NCBI GenBank assembly: GCA_008682415.1
Contig: VANK01000005.1
Location: 62,001 to 126,000 of the forward strand
Source of the DNA: Acidobacteria bacterium AB60
GTDB lineage: Bacteria; Acidobacteriota; Terriglobia; Terriglobales; Acidobacteriaceae
Length of the DNA: 64,000 nucleotides
Direction: 5' to 3'
The position numbers were made by a program, and so were the translations under genes. Shown here one piece after another: positions 8,707 to 18,181 of this stretch. The stretch's first letter is position 1. The number at the start of each line of letters is the position of its first letter. A model generated the notes under the pieces. That model was not told the origin of the DNA. It was given only the letters and a program-made list of their open reading frames with translations, and did not search any database.

Positions 8707-10194
8707 TCAATCGTTCCAGCTTCTGGAGCGTTCTACCGCTCGATGCCAGCGCGCCCGCCGCGCCGCCGCTTCGCTTTTGTCCATCTTCGGCTCAAACCGG
8801 ATATCGTCCTCGCGTTTCGCCCGCAGGTCCTCCGCGCTTCCCCAGAATCCCGTCGCCAGCCCCGCCAGGTACGCAGCGCCCAGCGCCGTCGTCTCCGTCA
8901 CCCGCGGCCGCACCACCGGAACCCCCAGAATGTCTGCCTGAAACTGCATCAGCAGGTCGTTCACCGCCGCGCCCCCGTCCACCCGCAGCGCCCCCAGCGG
9001 CGAAGTCGTCTCGCTCTGCACCGCCTCCAGCACATCCGCCACTTGGAACGCGATGCTCTCCAGCGCCGCGCGCGCAATGTGCCCCGGCCGCGTGTCCCGG
9101 CGCAGCCCGATGAGCAGCCCGCCGGCATGCGGATCCCAGTGCGGCGCGCCCAGGCCCACAAACGCCGGCACAAACACCACACCGCCCGTGTCCGGCTCGG
9201 CCGCCGCCAGCGCCTCCACCTCGGCCGATGATCCAATCAGCCGCAGATTATCGCGCAGCCACTGCACCACCGCCCCGCCAATAAACACGCTGCCCTCCAG
9301 CGCGTATTCCAGGCGCCGCGCGGCGCTCGCCGCAATCGTCGTAATCAGCTTGTGCTTCGAACGCGCGAATCGCGTCCCGATATTCTGCAGCAAAAAACAG
9401 CCCGTCCCGTAGGTGTTCTTCGCCTCGCCGGGATTCCAGCAAAGCTGGCCGAACAGCGCCGCCTGCTGGTCGCCCGCAATTCCCGCAAGCGGCACGCCTC
9501 CCAGGCCCAGAGACGTGGTCACCTCGCCCACCCGCTCGCTCGACCACACCACATCCGGCAAAACACTCGCGGGAACCGCAAAGATCCGCAGCAGCTCGGG
9601 ATCCCACTTGCCCTCAACTACGTTGAAGAGCAGCGTGCGCGAAGCGTTGGTCATGTCGGTCACGTGGCGATGACCGCTGGTCAGGTGCCAGATCAACCAG
9701 CTGTCCACCGTGCCAAACGCAAGCTCCCCCCGCTCGGCCCGTGCCCGCGCTCCATCCACATGATCCAGAATCCAGCGCAGCTTGGTCGCGGAAAAATAGG
9801 GATCGATCACCAGGCCGGTCCGGCTGCTGATCTCCTCTCCCGCGCCGCTCTTCTCCAGTTCGCCGCAGAACCCTGCCGTGCGCCGGTCCTGCCACACGAT
9901 CGCCGGGTGTATCGGCTTGCCGTCGGAGCGGTCCCACACAATCACCGTCTCGCGCTGATTCGTGATGCCGATCGCCGCAAGATCCCGAGGACGCGCTCCC
10001 ACCTTGCCCAGAGCCTCCACCGCGCAGGCCATCTGGCTGGTGAGTATCTCCATGGGGTCGTGCTCCACCCATCCCTGCTGCGGATAAAACTGGGTGAACT
10101 CCTTCTGCGCTACAGCGGCAATGGCGCCCTCCTGGTTGAAAAGGATGGCGCGCGAACTGGTGGTGCCCTGGTCCAGCGCAAGCACGTAACTCAT
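8707..10194 (-). CDS. glpK: glycerol kinase
   Basis: Phosphorylates glycerol with ATP to sn-glycerol-3-phosphate, the substrate of the next gene, glpD. The 495-residue length is typical. FGGY-kinase features: [13 protein letters not shown] phosphate-binding loop at the N-terminus, [33 protein letters not shown], then [12 protein letters not shown] with the catalytic Asp, and in the C-terminal lobe [19 protein letters not shown] and [11 protein letters not shown]. It is the first gene of the glpK-glpD-UBP set. The 227 bp between it and the divergent recQ-like gene must hold the promoters of both; I see no confident operator there. Confidence 0.96.
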   Translation of the reverse strand: MSYVLALDQGTTSSRAILFNQEGAIAAVAQKEFTQFYPQQGWVEHDPMEILTSQMACAVEALGKVGARPRDLAAIGITNQRETVIVWDRSDGKPIHPAIVWQDRRTAGFCGELEKSGAGEEISSRTGLVIDPYFSATKLRWILDHVDGARARAERGELAFGTVDSWLIWHLTSGHRHVTDMTNASRTLLFNVVEGKWDPELLRIFAVPASVLPDVVWSSERVGEVTTSLGLGGVPLAGIAGDQQAALFGQLCWNPGEAKNTYGTGCFLLQNIGTRFARSKHKLITTIAASAARRLEYALEGSVFIGGAVVQWLRDNLRLIGSSAEVEALAAAEPDTGGVVFVPAFVGLGAPHWDPHAGGLLIGLRRDTRPGHIARAALESIAFQVADVLEAVQSETTSPLGALRVDGGAAVNDLLMQFQADILGVPVVRPRVTETTALGAAYLAGLATGFWGSAEDLRAKREDDIRFEPKMDKSEAAARRARWHRAVERSRSWND

Positions 10195-10421
10195 GTCTTC
10201 CCCGCTTTCGGCCTTCAGTCAAACACGCCGGACCGCATCCCATCAACCTTCGCCATTCTGCCCGCCGCGATAGAAAAAATTCCCATACGTCACATCCTCT
10301 CTATGAATTCCAGGGCCCCAAGCATCACCTGGACCCTTTTTTGCGTCACATCCAGCAGTCCGAAAGCCGTCCGCATCGATCTCCCGCGCATCCGGTTCTT
10401 GCGACCCCTGTTACTACGCCT

Positions 10422-11885
10422 ATGACTCCACGAAAATCCATCGACATCGCTGCCGCTGCGAACAAGCTGCTTGGTTTCAAGTCTCTTCGCCCCGGCCAGC
10501 GCGAGGCCATCCAGTCCCTCCTCGAGGGCCGCGACACTCTTCTGGTTCAGCCCACAGGCTCCGGCAAGTCCGCTGTCTACCAGATCGCCGGCGCTCTCCT
10601 GCAGGGCCCCACTGTGATCGTCTCCCCGCTGATCGCGCTGCAGAAAGACCAGGCGGATTCGATCCAGGCCAGCAGTCTCGAGCCCACCGTGGTCCTGAAT
10701 TCGACGCTCACGGCGGAGGAGCATCGCAGGACCCTCGAAGAGATCGAGAACGGCAGCGTGGAGTACATCTTCCTCGCGCCGGAACAGTTGCGGAAGCCTG
10801 ACACCGTCGAGCGCCTGAAGGCCGCCAACGTCTCGCTCTTCGCGGTCGATGAGGCCCACTGCATTAGCCAGTGGGGGCATGACTTCCGGCCTGACTACCT
10901 CGCCCTCAACCACATCATCGAGGCCCTCGATCATCCCCCCGTGCTGGCTATGACCGCCACCGCGTCCAAAGAGGTTCGCGAAGAGATCATCGCTCGTCTC
11001 GGAATGAATACGCCTCGCGTCTTTGTGCATGGATTCGATCGTCCCAACATCTCCCTGCGTGTGGACCTCTTCTCCTCCAAGGACGAGAAGTACCAGGCCC
11101 TGTTGCGCCGCGTCGAGTTCGCAGATAAGCCGGGCATCGTCTACGTCGCAACCCACAAGAATGCCGAGACCATCGCCGCCGACCTGCAGGCTATCAACGT
11201 TCCCGCCGTCTTCTATCACGGCGGCCTCAAGGCCCGGGAACGCGAAGAGATTCAGAATCGCTTCATGAACGGCGACGTCCCCGTCATCGTCGCCACCAAC
11301 GCCTTCGGCATGGGTGTCGACAAGCCGGATATTCGCTTCGTCTACCACGCCGACGTCAGCGACTCCGTCGACGCCTACTATCAGGAGATCGGCCGCGCCG
11401 GCCGCGATGGCGAGCCCGCCGAAGCCGTGCTCTTCTACCGTCCCCAGGACATCTCCTCCCAAAGCTTCAAGACTGGAACCGCCCACGTCGACGCCGAAGC
11501 CCTGGAGGCCGTCTACAACGCCCTCGTCGACCAGAAGGGCCCCATAACCCGCGAAGAGCTCTGTCAGGCCAGCAAGTTCAGCGCCCGCAAGCTCGTCGGG
11601 CTCATCCACAAACTGGAAGAGACGGGCGCCATGGCCACCCTCGAAGACGGAATGCTCCAGGCCACGAGCACTCGCCCGCTCTCCGAAGTCATTGAAGGCG
11701 CCGAGCAGCACCAGAAGCTTCAGAAAGAACTCCGTAAAACTCGCCTTCAACAAATGCAGCAATATGCCGAATGGCGTAGCTGCCGCCGCGAGCGTCTCTT
11801 GCGCTACTTCGGCGATGAGCTCGCGGGCCCCTGCGGCAACTGCGACCGCTGCGAAGAACGCGGCGTCCTCGCCAAGGTCGCTTGA
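10422..11885 (+). CDS. RecQ-family ATP-dependent DNA helicase
   Basis: A 487-residue superfamily 2 helicase with the RecQ motifs: LGFKSLRPGQREAI (motif 0), LVQPTGSGKSAVYQI (I), VIVSPLIALQKDQ (Ia), FAVDEAHCISQWGHDFRPDY (II, DEAH plus the RecQ aromatic loop), MTATAS (III), IVYVATHKNAE (IV), ATNAFGMGVDKPDIRFVYH (V) and YYQEIGRAGRDG (VI). The C-terminal RQC zinc site is CRRERLLRYFGDE with CGNCDRC. There is no HRDC domain, so it is shorter than E. coli RecQ (about 610 residues) and resembles short RecQ forms of many bacteria. The ATG at 10422 fits the domain start; the upstream extension has no homology. A strong palindromic terminator follows at 11917. Confidence 0.93.
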   Translation: MTPRKSIDIAAAANKLLGFKSLRPGQREAIQSLLEGRDTLLVQPTGSGKSAVYQIAGALLQGPTVIVSPLIALQKDQADSIQASSLEPTVVLNSTLTAEEHRRTLEEIENGSVEYIFLAPEQLRKPDTVERLKAANVSLFAVDEAHCISQWGHDFRPDYLALNHIIEALDHPPVLAMTATASKEVREEIIARLGMNTPRVFVHGFDRPNISLRVDLFSSKDEKYQALLRRVEFADKPGIVYVATHKNAETIAADLQAINVPAVFYHGGLKAREREEIQNRFMNGDVPVIVATNAFGMGVDKPDIRFVYHADVSDSVDAYYQEIGRAGRDGEPAEAVLFYRPQDISSQSFKTGTAHVDAEALEAVYNALVDQKGPITREELCQASKFSARKLVGLIHKLEETGAMATLEDGMLQATSTRPLSEVIEGAEQHQKLQKELRKTRLQQMQQYAEWRSCRRERLLRYFGDELAGPCGNCDRCEERGVLAKVA

Positions 11886-11916
11886 GGCCGAACACCTCAA
11901 CAACCCCACGCAAAAC

Positions 11917-11944
11917 AAAGAGGGCGGCCGCGGCCGCCCTCTTT
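11917..11944. terminator. bidirectional intrinsic terminator between recQ-like and S1-domain genes
   Basis: A perfect 28-bp palindrome: AAAGAGGGCGGCCG at 11917-11930 and its exact complement at 11931-11944. It sits 31 bp after the helicase stop and 14 bp after the stop of the convergent S1-domain gene. The A run on one side and T run on the other allow termination from both directions. Confidence 0.8.
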
Positions 11945-11958
11945 GGCGTTTCCCTCCC

Positions 11959-13803
11959 TCAGGCCAGCTCGACCTCGATCTGCTTCGACCCCGCATCCAG
12001 CGCGATAATCTTGAAGCTGCGAATCTGCCCCGCCTGCAGCGGTTCGGGTTTCGCGTTCGGCGCCGGCGCCGCACCCTTCCAGCGCGCCTGCAGCATCGTC
12101 GACAGCGACGATAGATCCGCCTTGCCCTGCGTCGCCTGGACCGCTTCGCTCGGAGAACCGGCTCCCGCCCGGCAGGTCGCGCGAATTCCCTCCCCCAGCT
12201 CCACCACCGCCGGCGATACCTCCACCACCCGCCCCGACACCTTGTCGCCTATCTTGTGCTCCGCCACATACTCGTCGATGCTCGTCGGGATTAGCTGCTT
12301 CATGCTGAGCTTGATCTGCCGCTTCGCCGTGTCCAGCGCCAGCACCTGCGCCTGCACCACCTGCCCCACGTGAAGCTCGTCAGAGGGATGATGCAGCCGC
12401 CGGTCGGCCACAATCTCGCTGATGTGCACCATGCCCTCCACGCCCTCCGCAATCTGCACGAAGGCCCCGAAGGCCATGATCTTCGTGACCGGGCCCTGCA
12501 CCTGCGAACCCGCCGGAAACTTCTGTGCCACCTCCGACCACGGATCCGTCAGTGTCTGCTTCAACCCCAGCGAGATCCGTCGCTCCTCCGGCTTGATCCC
12601 CAGAATGACCGCATCCACGCGCTCCCCGGCCTTGAGCATGTCGGAAGCAACCCGCACCTTCTTGCCCCACGACATCTCGGAGACGTGAATCAGTCCCTCG
12701 ATGCCCGGTTCAAGCTCCACGAATGCGCCGAACTCCGCCACCCGCGTCACCGGGCCGCTGATGCGCTGGCCCGCCTGGTAGCGCTCCGCCGCCGTCTCCC
12801 AGGGCTCCGGCTGAAGCTGCTTGAGCCCCAGTGAAATCTTCCGCGTCTCGGGATCGATCTTCAGAATCTTCACGTCCAGCTTCTGCCCGACGCTCAGCAC
12901 GTCCTCCGGCTTGCCAATACGCGTCCACGCGATATCGCTCACGTGCAGGAGTCCATCCAGTCCGCCCAGATCGAGAAACGCCCCATACGGCATCAGGCTG
13001 CGCACCGTCCCCGCCACCACGTCGCCCGCCTTGAGCGACCGGTACCGCCCCTCGGCCTCGACCTGCGCCTGCTCCTCCAGCACCACGCGCCGGTCCACCA
13101 CCACATCCTCTTCCGTCGTGTCGAGCTTGGTGATCCGGCAGGTGATCTGCTGCCCCACCAGCGCCTCCAGCTCCGCCGCATCCCTCGTCCCGCTGCGGCT
13201 CGCCGGCATGAACGCTCGCACTCCCACATCGACACTGGCGCCGCCCTTCACCACCGCCGTAACCGTTCCCACCACGGCCAGCTTCTCCGCAAACGCCGCC
13301 TCCAGAGCCGTCCAGTCCGTGGGCTGTGCCACCTTGAACCGCGAGAGCTGGTAGTAGCCCTCCTCATTGCGTCCCGTGATCGAAACCGGATATCTCTGCC
13401 CCGGCTCAACCTTCGCCGCATTGTTGTCGAAGGCGCTGCGCGGCAACACTCCCTCGATCTTGTAGCCCACGTCCAGAAACACCTGGTCGGCGCTCAGCGA
13501 GATCACCGTCGCCTCAATCTGCGCGGGCCCGCCCTCCTGCCGCGCCGTTTTCTTGTGCGACTTCTCGTACTGCGCCAGCGCATCCGCAAAGCTCTCCCCT
13601 GCCTCTGCGGGCGCTGCCGGCTCGGCGGCCACGGCCATCGCCGGAGGCGTCGGATCAAGGCCGGCAACCAGCCCCGCGGCCGGAAACGTACCCGAGGCGG
13701 TCTCCGCCTCAGGCGCGGTCACAGCAGAGCTCTCCGCTGGAGTGGAAGGGGTTTCAGCTGTTTCAGGATGTGCTTGGGATTCCGGAGTCGTATCTTCAGT
13801 CAT
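11959..13803 (-). CDS. S1 RNA-binding domain protein (ribosomal protein S1-like)
   Basis: A 614-residue protein with an acidic, Ala/Pro/Glu-rich N-terminal 90 residues and about six S1 (OB-fold) repeats: roughly 96-165, 180-250, 265-335, 350-420, 435-505 and 520-614. Repeats three to five are the most canonical (GAFLDLGGLDGLLHVSDIAW, GAFVELEPGIEGLIHVSEMSW, GAFVQIAEGVEGMVHISEI). Such proteins bind mRNA on the 30S subunit and promote translation initiation. The last repeat is divergent, with a long insertion. It could be the genome's RpsA or an S1-like paralogue; both are common in this group and the window alone cannot separate them. The ATG at 13803 lies 13 bp after the stop of the beta-helix gene upstream on the same strand. 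Confidence 0.85.
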   Translation of the reverse strand: MTEDTTPESQAHPETAETPSTPAESSAVTAPEAETASGTFPAAGLVAGLDPTPPAMAVAAEPAAPAEAGESFADALAQYEKSHKKTARQEGGPAQIEATVISLSADQVFLDVGYKIEGVLPRSAFDNNAAKVEPGQRYPVSITGRNEEGYYQLSRFKVAQPTDWTALEAAFAEKLAVVGTVTAVVKGGASVDVGVRAFMPASRSGTRDAAELEALVGQQITCRITKLDTTEEDVVVDRRVVLEEQAQVEAEGRYRSLKAGDVVAGTVRSLMPYGAFLDLGGLDGLLHVSDIAWTRIGKPEDVLSVGQKLDVKILKIDPETRKISLGLKQLQPEPWETAAERYQAGQRISGPVTRVAEFGAFVELEPGIEGLIHVSEMSWGKKVRVASDMLKAGERVDAVILGIKPEERRISLGLKQTLTDPWSEVAQKFPAGSQVQGPVTKIMAFGAFVQIAEGVEGMVHISEIVADRRLHHPSDELHVGQVVQAQVLALDTAKRQIKLSMKQLIPTSIDEYVAEHKIGDKVSGRVVEVSPAVVELGEGIRATCRAGAGSPSEAVQATQGKADLSSLSTMLQARWKGAAPAPNAKPEPLQAGQIRSFKIIALDAGSKQIEVELA

Positions 13804-13816
13804 GGCGGCTACCACA

Positions 13817-15595
13817 CTATTGTTTCACGGCCCCGCCATCCGTTTCTTTCCTCCCTGCCGCTTCGGGAAACTCCGTCACCCGCGGCGTCGTCCGCGGATT
13901 CGGCTTGGCCGCCTCCCCCGTCTCGTTGACCACATGCGTGATCTCCCCCTTCTCGTCCAGCGCAATCGTCATCGCATGATGCATCCGAACCCCCGGCTTC
14001 ACCGGCACCTCGATCGCATGCGACAAAACCACGTTCGGCTTGCGAAAGACGCTGTACACCCCCAGCCCCCATGCCTCGTGGTTCTTCACCCCGTCCGCCA
14101 CCTTGTAGGACGCCCACCCGTTCACGCCTGGCGCGCTCGTAAAGCTCGCCTGGTCCGGAGGATCGTACGGGATCTCCGACTGGTAAAAATACGTGCGCCC
14201 GCCCTCGCCCTTCCACACCACCTGGAACTGCTGATGGTGCTCCACAAACAATCCGTACGCCGTCACCCGGTCCCCGTTCACCACCAGCCCGTTCGCGCTC
14301 AGATTCTCATCCCATCCCACTCCCTTGCCGTGATCCGCCCGCCAGATCCAAGTGTGATCGATGATCGTGTCATCCGCATCCACCCGCAGATTCACCTCCG
14401 CGCGCCCCACCCCGGCTCCGCCTACGCGGAAAAACACATCATGCAGCGAGATCGGATTCCGCGCATGATTGGCGTGGCTCCCCTCCGTCCCCACCTCCAG
14501 CAGCACCGGCGACTTCGACTCTCCCGCATCCACCAGCAGCCCGCAAAGAATGATCCCCTCGGCATCCGACCCAAGCATCGCCGCCGTCCCGTTCACCGGC
14601 TTCGTCGTGGCAAACCCCAGCCCCATCACCACAGTGTTCGCCCGTGTCACCCGAATCGGCTCGGTCAGCGCGTAGATCCCCGGCGTGATCAGCAAATGCT
14701 TCCCCGCCGCCAGCTGCGCATTGATTGTCGCCGCCGTGTCCCCCGGTCGTGCGATGTAAAACCGCTCCAGCGGAATCGTTCGTCCCGGCGTCCTTCCTCC
14801 GTGCCACGTCACCCCGCTGCTGTTGGCCCGCAGCTCCGGCACCACCACCTCCCAGCGCCCCTTCCCGTCAACCTCCAGGAACGGCTTCTCCCGCACCACC
14901 GGCGTCGCCGCCACCTTCGTAAATGGCGGCTTGGGCCACTCGCCCGCTGGCGGATGATCCACCCCCACGAACACCATGTTCCAGTTCGACCCCGTCCACT
15001 GCCGCCACTCCGCATTCCGCGAGAGCCACTGCTGCTGCGACCCCGAGTCCACCGTGCCGTCAATCACCGAATCCGAGATCCACCCTCCGCTCGCCCAGCC
15101 GTGATCCTGGTGCAGCACCAGGTCCCCCCGGATATGCATCCTCCGGAACGGCACCGCCTGCGACACCGCCCACTGCATCCGCCCGCCCTCCGGCGTCACC
15201 GAAAAACCCTCCACCCCGCGCCAGAACGTGCACGTCGCATTGTTCCGCGGCAGGCTCGCATCGGAGTGCACATTCCCCGTGATGTGAACCGCATCCGGCG
15301 TCGCCCCCAGCCCGATCACCTCCGTGTAAAACCCCACTGGAATATTCACGTGATACTCGCCCGGCAGAAACAGAATCGCGTTTCGCGCTGCGCCAAACTC
15401 GCTGTGCTCCTGCACCGCGTAGATCGCGTCAATCTTCTGCTGCACCGCCGCCGGCGCATCCTTCGGGCTGAACACCACCACGTCAGGCCCCAGGTCCGGA
15501 ACGCTCCCCTGCGCCATCGCCGCACCCGCCAACCCCGCCACAACCCCGCTCAAGAAAACACACCGCGCACACGCCCCCACAAACCGGCTCTTCAT
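13817..15595 (-). CDS. secreted beta-helix (pectate-lyase-like) protein of unknown substrate
   Basis: A 592-residue exported protein with signal peptide (MKSRFVGACARCVFLSG then AGLAGAAMAQ). It has the hallmarks of a right-handed parallel beta-helix: a ILFLPGEYHVNIPVGF-type opening coil, LITPGIYALTEPIRV, and a succession of short GLLVDAG/TWIWRADHG turns. Related proteins in soil bacteria are often annotated, without evidence, as coagulation factor 5/8-type or adenylyl-cyclase-like. I see neither a discoidin nor a cyclase motif and regard those names as unreliable. A carbohydrate-binding or lyase role is plausible but unproven. The ATG at 15595 is preceded by GAAGGGTGG. It is divergent from yggS and 13 bp upstream of the S1 gene. 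Confidence 0.7.
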   Translation of the reverse strand: MKSRFVGACARCVFLSGVVAGLAGAAMAQGSVPDLGPDVVVFSPKDAPAAVQQKIDAIYAVQEHSEFGAARNAILFLPGEYHVNIPVGFYTEVIGLGATPDAVHITGNVHSDASLPRNNATCTFWRGVEGFSVTPEGGRMQWAVSQAVPFRRMHIRGDLVLHQDHGWASGGWISDSVIDGTVDSGSQQQWLSRNAEWRQWTGSNWNMVFVGVDHPPAGEWPKPPFTKVAATPVVREKPFLEVDGKGRWEVVVPELRANSSGVTWHGGRTPGRTIPLERFYIARPGDTAATINAQLAAGKHLLITPGIYALTEPIRVTRANTVVMGLGFATTKPVNGTAAMLGSDAEGIILCGLLVDAGESKSPVLLEVGTEGSHANHARNPISLHDVFFRVGGAGVGRAEVNLRVDADDTIIDHTWIWRADHGKGVGWDENLSANGLVVNGDRVTAYGLFVEHHQQFQVVWKGEGGRTYFYQSEIPYDPPDQASFTSAPGVNGWASYKVADGVKNHEAWGLGVYSVFRKPNVVLSHAIEVPVKPGVRMHHAMTIALDEKGEITHVVNETGEAAKPNPRTTPRVTEFPEAAGRKETDGGAVKQ

Positions 15596-15718
15596 TCCAC
15601 CCTTCACCTTTCCCCTGCCCGCAACGCTGCCCATACTAACCGCGTCCGCCATCACCGACAAAACAACAGCCTCCGCCAGCAAACTAAAATCAGGAGAGCA
15701 ACTCCGGACCGCCCCACC

Positions 15719-16489
15719 ATGCCCGTAAGCGACAACCCGAGCGAACCCCTCAGCCCGCCCCTCGCCTCTCTCCGCGACAACCTCGAGTCCATCCAAACCG
15801 CCATCCACGAGGCCTGCCGCCGCGCCCGCCGCCCGCGCCACGAGATCGAGCTGATGGCCGTCTCCAAAACCTACCCCGCCTCCACCCTCCTGGAAGCCGC
15901 CTCCCTTGGCCTCACCCTCTTCGGCGAAAACCGCGTCCAGGAGTTCGCTGCCAAAGCGCCCGACCTCGCCGCGCTCCGCACTTCACCCACCGCCGCCCGC
16001 GTCCACCTCATCGGCCATCTCCAGTCCAACAAGGCCGCCCGCGCCGCCGAGCTCTTCGACGCCATCGACTCGCTCGACTCCCTCCGCCTCGCCGAACGCC
16101 TCAACGAAGCCGCCGCCCGCCTCCACAAGCACCTACCCGTGCTCCTCGAAATCAAGCTCAGCACCGAAGGCACCAAGACCGGCCTCGATCCCGACGCTCC
16201 CGACACCGCCGCCCTGCTCGAGCGCCTTCCCGATCTCTCCCACCTCCACCTGCAGGGCCTCATGACCATCGCCCCCTGGGGCGTTCCCGACGACCAGACC
16301 CGCGCCTGCTTCGGAGCCCTGCGCCGCATCCGCGACACCTGGGCCGCCGCCCACCCGCGCCTCGACTTCCACGTGCTCTCCATGGGCATGAGCGGCGACT
16401 TCCCCATCGCCATCGAACAAGGCGCCACGCGCATCCGCATCGGCACCGCCCTCTTCGGCAAACGCAAGCCCTACACCGGCCCGCAATGA
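15719..16489 (+). CDS. yggS: YggS-family pyridoxal-phosphate-binding protein
   Basis: PLP-binding protein of the YBL036C/PROSC family involved in vitamin B6 homeostasis, with an alanine-racemase-like TIM barrel. The 256-residue product has the PLP lysine in LMAVSKTYP (K50), then GENRVQE, HLIGHLQSNK, LEIKLSTEGTKTG, LQGLMTI, LSMGMSGDFPIAIEQGAT and the C-terminal IRIGTALFG that holds the cofactor phosphate. It overlaps the next gene, yggU, by 4 bp (ATGA), so the two are translationally coupled; a yggS-yggU pairing is common in bacteria. Confidence 0.95.
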   Translation: MPVSDNPSEPLSPPLASLRDNLESIQTAIHEACRRARRPRHEIELMAVSKTYPASTLLEAASLGLTLFGENRVQEFAAKAPDLAALRTSPTAARVHLIGHLQSNKAARAAELFDAIDSLDSLRLAERLNEAAARLHKHLPVLLEIKLSTEGTKTGLDPDAPDTAALLERLPDLSHLHLQGLMTIAPWGVPDDQTRACFGALRRIRDTWAAAHPRLDFHVLSMGMSGDFPIAIEQGATRIRIGTALFGKRKPYTGPQ

Positions 16490-16815
16490 AAAGCCCAGAG
16501 CGGGAACCCCTTCCCTTCCTGCGCCAGACCGCCGAAGGCGTTACCCTCGCCGTCCGCGCCCAGCCCGGCGCCAAGAAGACCTCCGTCCTCGGCATCTACG
16601 GCGAAGGCGCCTCCGCCCAGCTCAAGATCGCCGTCCAGGCGCCCCCCATCGAAGGCCGCGCCAACGAAGCACTGATCGCCTTCCTCGCGGATGCGTTCTC
16701 CCTTCCGCGCCGTGACGTCACCCTCGTCGCGGGCGAGACCCATCGCAGCAAAGTGTTTCTCCTTCGCGGACTCACCCTGCCGCAGGCGGAACAAACCGTC
16801 GCCAGACAAAAGTAA
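16486..16815 (+). CDS. yggU: DUF167 / YggU-family protein
   Basis: A 109-residue cytosolic protein of the YggU/DUF167 family (function unknown). The family core is visible: LAVRAQPGAKKTSVLGIYG, LKIAVQAPPIEGRANEALI and VTLVAGETHRSKVFLLRG, where the conserved P.EG.AN and G..SR.K patterns are slightly varied (THRSK). It starts inside the last codons of yggS (ATGA overlap). The 57 bp that follow contain no obvious terminator before the next gene, so all three may be transcribed together. Confidence 0.9.
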   Translation: MKSPEREPLPFLRQTAEGVTLAVRAQPGAKKTSVLGIYGEGASAQLKIAVQAPPIEGRANEALIAFLADAFSLPRRDVTLVAGETHRSKVFLLRGLTLPQAEQTVARQK

Positions 16816-16872
16816 CTCTGGCAAACTCGCTGTTCTCACCTATACTTGCCTCCGTCACCAACAGGAGCAAAG

Positions 16873-18180
16873 ATGTCCAATCGCTTCCCCGCCGCTGGGG
16901 TATTCCCAACCTGCGCCTTTGTTTTCGCTTTGCTGGTCCCGGCCGCCCCTGCGCAGCAGGTGAGAGATCCCATCCTTGAGGGCTACGTCACCTCGCTCAA
17001 TCTCCCTCAGAGCTTCGCGGTAAACGGACAACGAGTGGATCTACAACCCGGAGCAACTTATGGCTTGCAGAAGGACCGGCGCACGACCTCCGAAAGCCCG
17101 CTGAAAGATGCATTGCAGGTCGGCGCGTACGTCTTTGTGCGGGGCTCCCTTGATGGCAAGACAAAGGTCGTACGCGGCCAAACAATACTCTTCCGCGATG
17201 ATTGGGATCGCAAGCTCTCCGGCGTTGGTGTCATCACGAAGATGATCTCCGGCGGTCCCGAACCACTTTTCAGCGCCGATGGCTATACCATACGGATCAC
17301 GCCGGCGACTGATCTGACATTTCACGGTGAGATCAACACTATTGCCGACGTCGGAGTGAATACATGGCTCCAGTACGAAGGAAAGCGCGACAGGCAGGGC
17401 GTCCTGGTTGCAACCAAAGCCAAGTTCATGCGGGTCGCGTCGAAGCCCGCGAAGGTGCTCAAAGGCCCATTGGAGTATGAGATGGAACTCCAACCGCCGG
17501 ACTTCTTGTCGCACAAGCAAGGACGCGTGAAGATGGCTGCCATCGGCGGCTGGCATAGCATCCCCGCGGATAAGGAACTACAGGCGCGCGTGCAGCGGGT
17601 GGGGATGAGGGTCGTGCCCGCATTTCAGAAACAGATGACTGAAGATGACCCGGCCAGGATACATTTCCAGTTTTGGGCAGTGGACGACGAACAACTCCAC
17701 GAGGAATTTTGCTCGCTTACCGGTGGTTTGATTCTCGTGTCGCGCCAGTCCTTGGAACGTCTCGCGAACGATGATCAACTGGCTGCCGTTCTCGCCGATG
17801 GCGTAGCCTTCGTCATCCAGAGGCAGGGCATCTCCCGCCTGGTGGCTTCGCGAGTGGCATTGGGCGAAGAGGCCGCTAGTCTGGCGCTCATGTCGTTTGC
17901 TCCCGCAACTGCGCTGTTCTTTGCGATGGATAGCAACCTGCCCAATAAGCAATACGTGCAGCAGCAGGAGGAACAACGAGCGCGACTGGCTCTGAGCCTC
18001 ATGGCCGACGCCGGATACGACCCGAAACAGGCACCGGAAGCCTGGCGTCTGGTTGCCCCCAAACACCTGCCGCGCAACCTCGACTCCCTCAAGTACCCGG
18101 ATCGCAGCGGCTACCAGCTCGGTATTCTCAACCTGCAATATCGGCAGCAAAACAGTACAGCGATCTCTCCCCGGCCCTAG
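16873..18180 (+). CDS. exported M48-peptidase-like protein lacking the zinc motif
   Basis: A 435-residue protein with a signal peptide (VFALLVPAAPAQQ). Residues about 30-190 look like a DUF5666-type beta-rich region (EGYVTSLN..SFAVNGQRV, FVRGSL). Residues about 235-415 follow the outline of M48 Zn-peptidases: LTGGLILVSRQSLERL, then QLAAVLADGVAFVIQRQ where active members have AAVLAHEIAHV.RH, and a late MADAGYDPKQAPEAWRLV. The HEXXH residues are replaced (DGVAF at 309-313) and the third ligand ExxxD is not evident, so it is probably a catalytically dead relative. The ATG at 16873 has an AGGAG site 5 bp upstream. Its stop is 1 bp from the stop of the convergent gene. Confidence 0.7.
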   Translation: MSNRFPAAGVFPTCAFVFALLVPAAPAQQVRDPILEGYVTSLNLPQSFAVNGQRVDLQPGATYGLQKDRRTTSESPLKDALQVGAYVFVRGSLDGKTKVVRGQTILFRDDWDRKLSGVGVITKMISGGPEPLFSADGYTIRITPATDLTFHGEINTIADVGVNTWLQYEGKRDRQGVLVATKAKFMRVASKPAKVLKGPLEYEMELQPPDFLSHKQGRVKMAAIGGWHSIPADKELQARVQRVGMRVVPAFQKQMTEDDPARIHFQFWAVDDEQLHEEFCSLTGGLILVSRQSLERLANDDQLAAVLADGVAFVIQRQGISRLVASRVALGEEAASLALMSFAPATALFFAMDSNLPNKQYVQQQEEQRARLALSLMADAGYDPKQAPEAWRLVAPKHLPRNLDSLKYPDRSGYQLGILNLQYRQQNSTAISPRP

Positions 18181-18181
18181 A

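Noticed and set aside
13553..15718. Upstream 720-codon extension of the yggS frame
   Set aside because: It is antisense to the beta-helix gene and Arg/His/Pro-rich without homology. The family start is the ATG at 15719.
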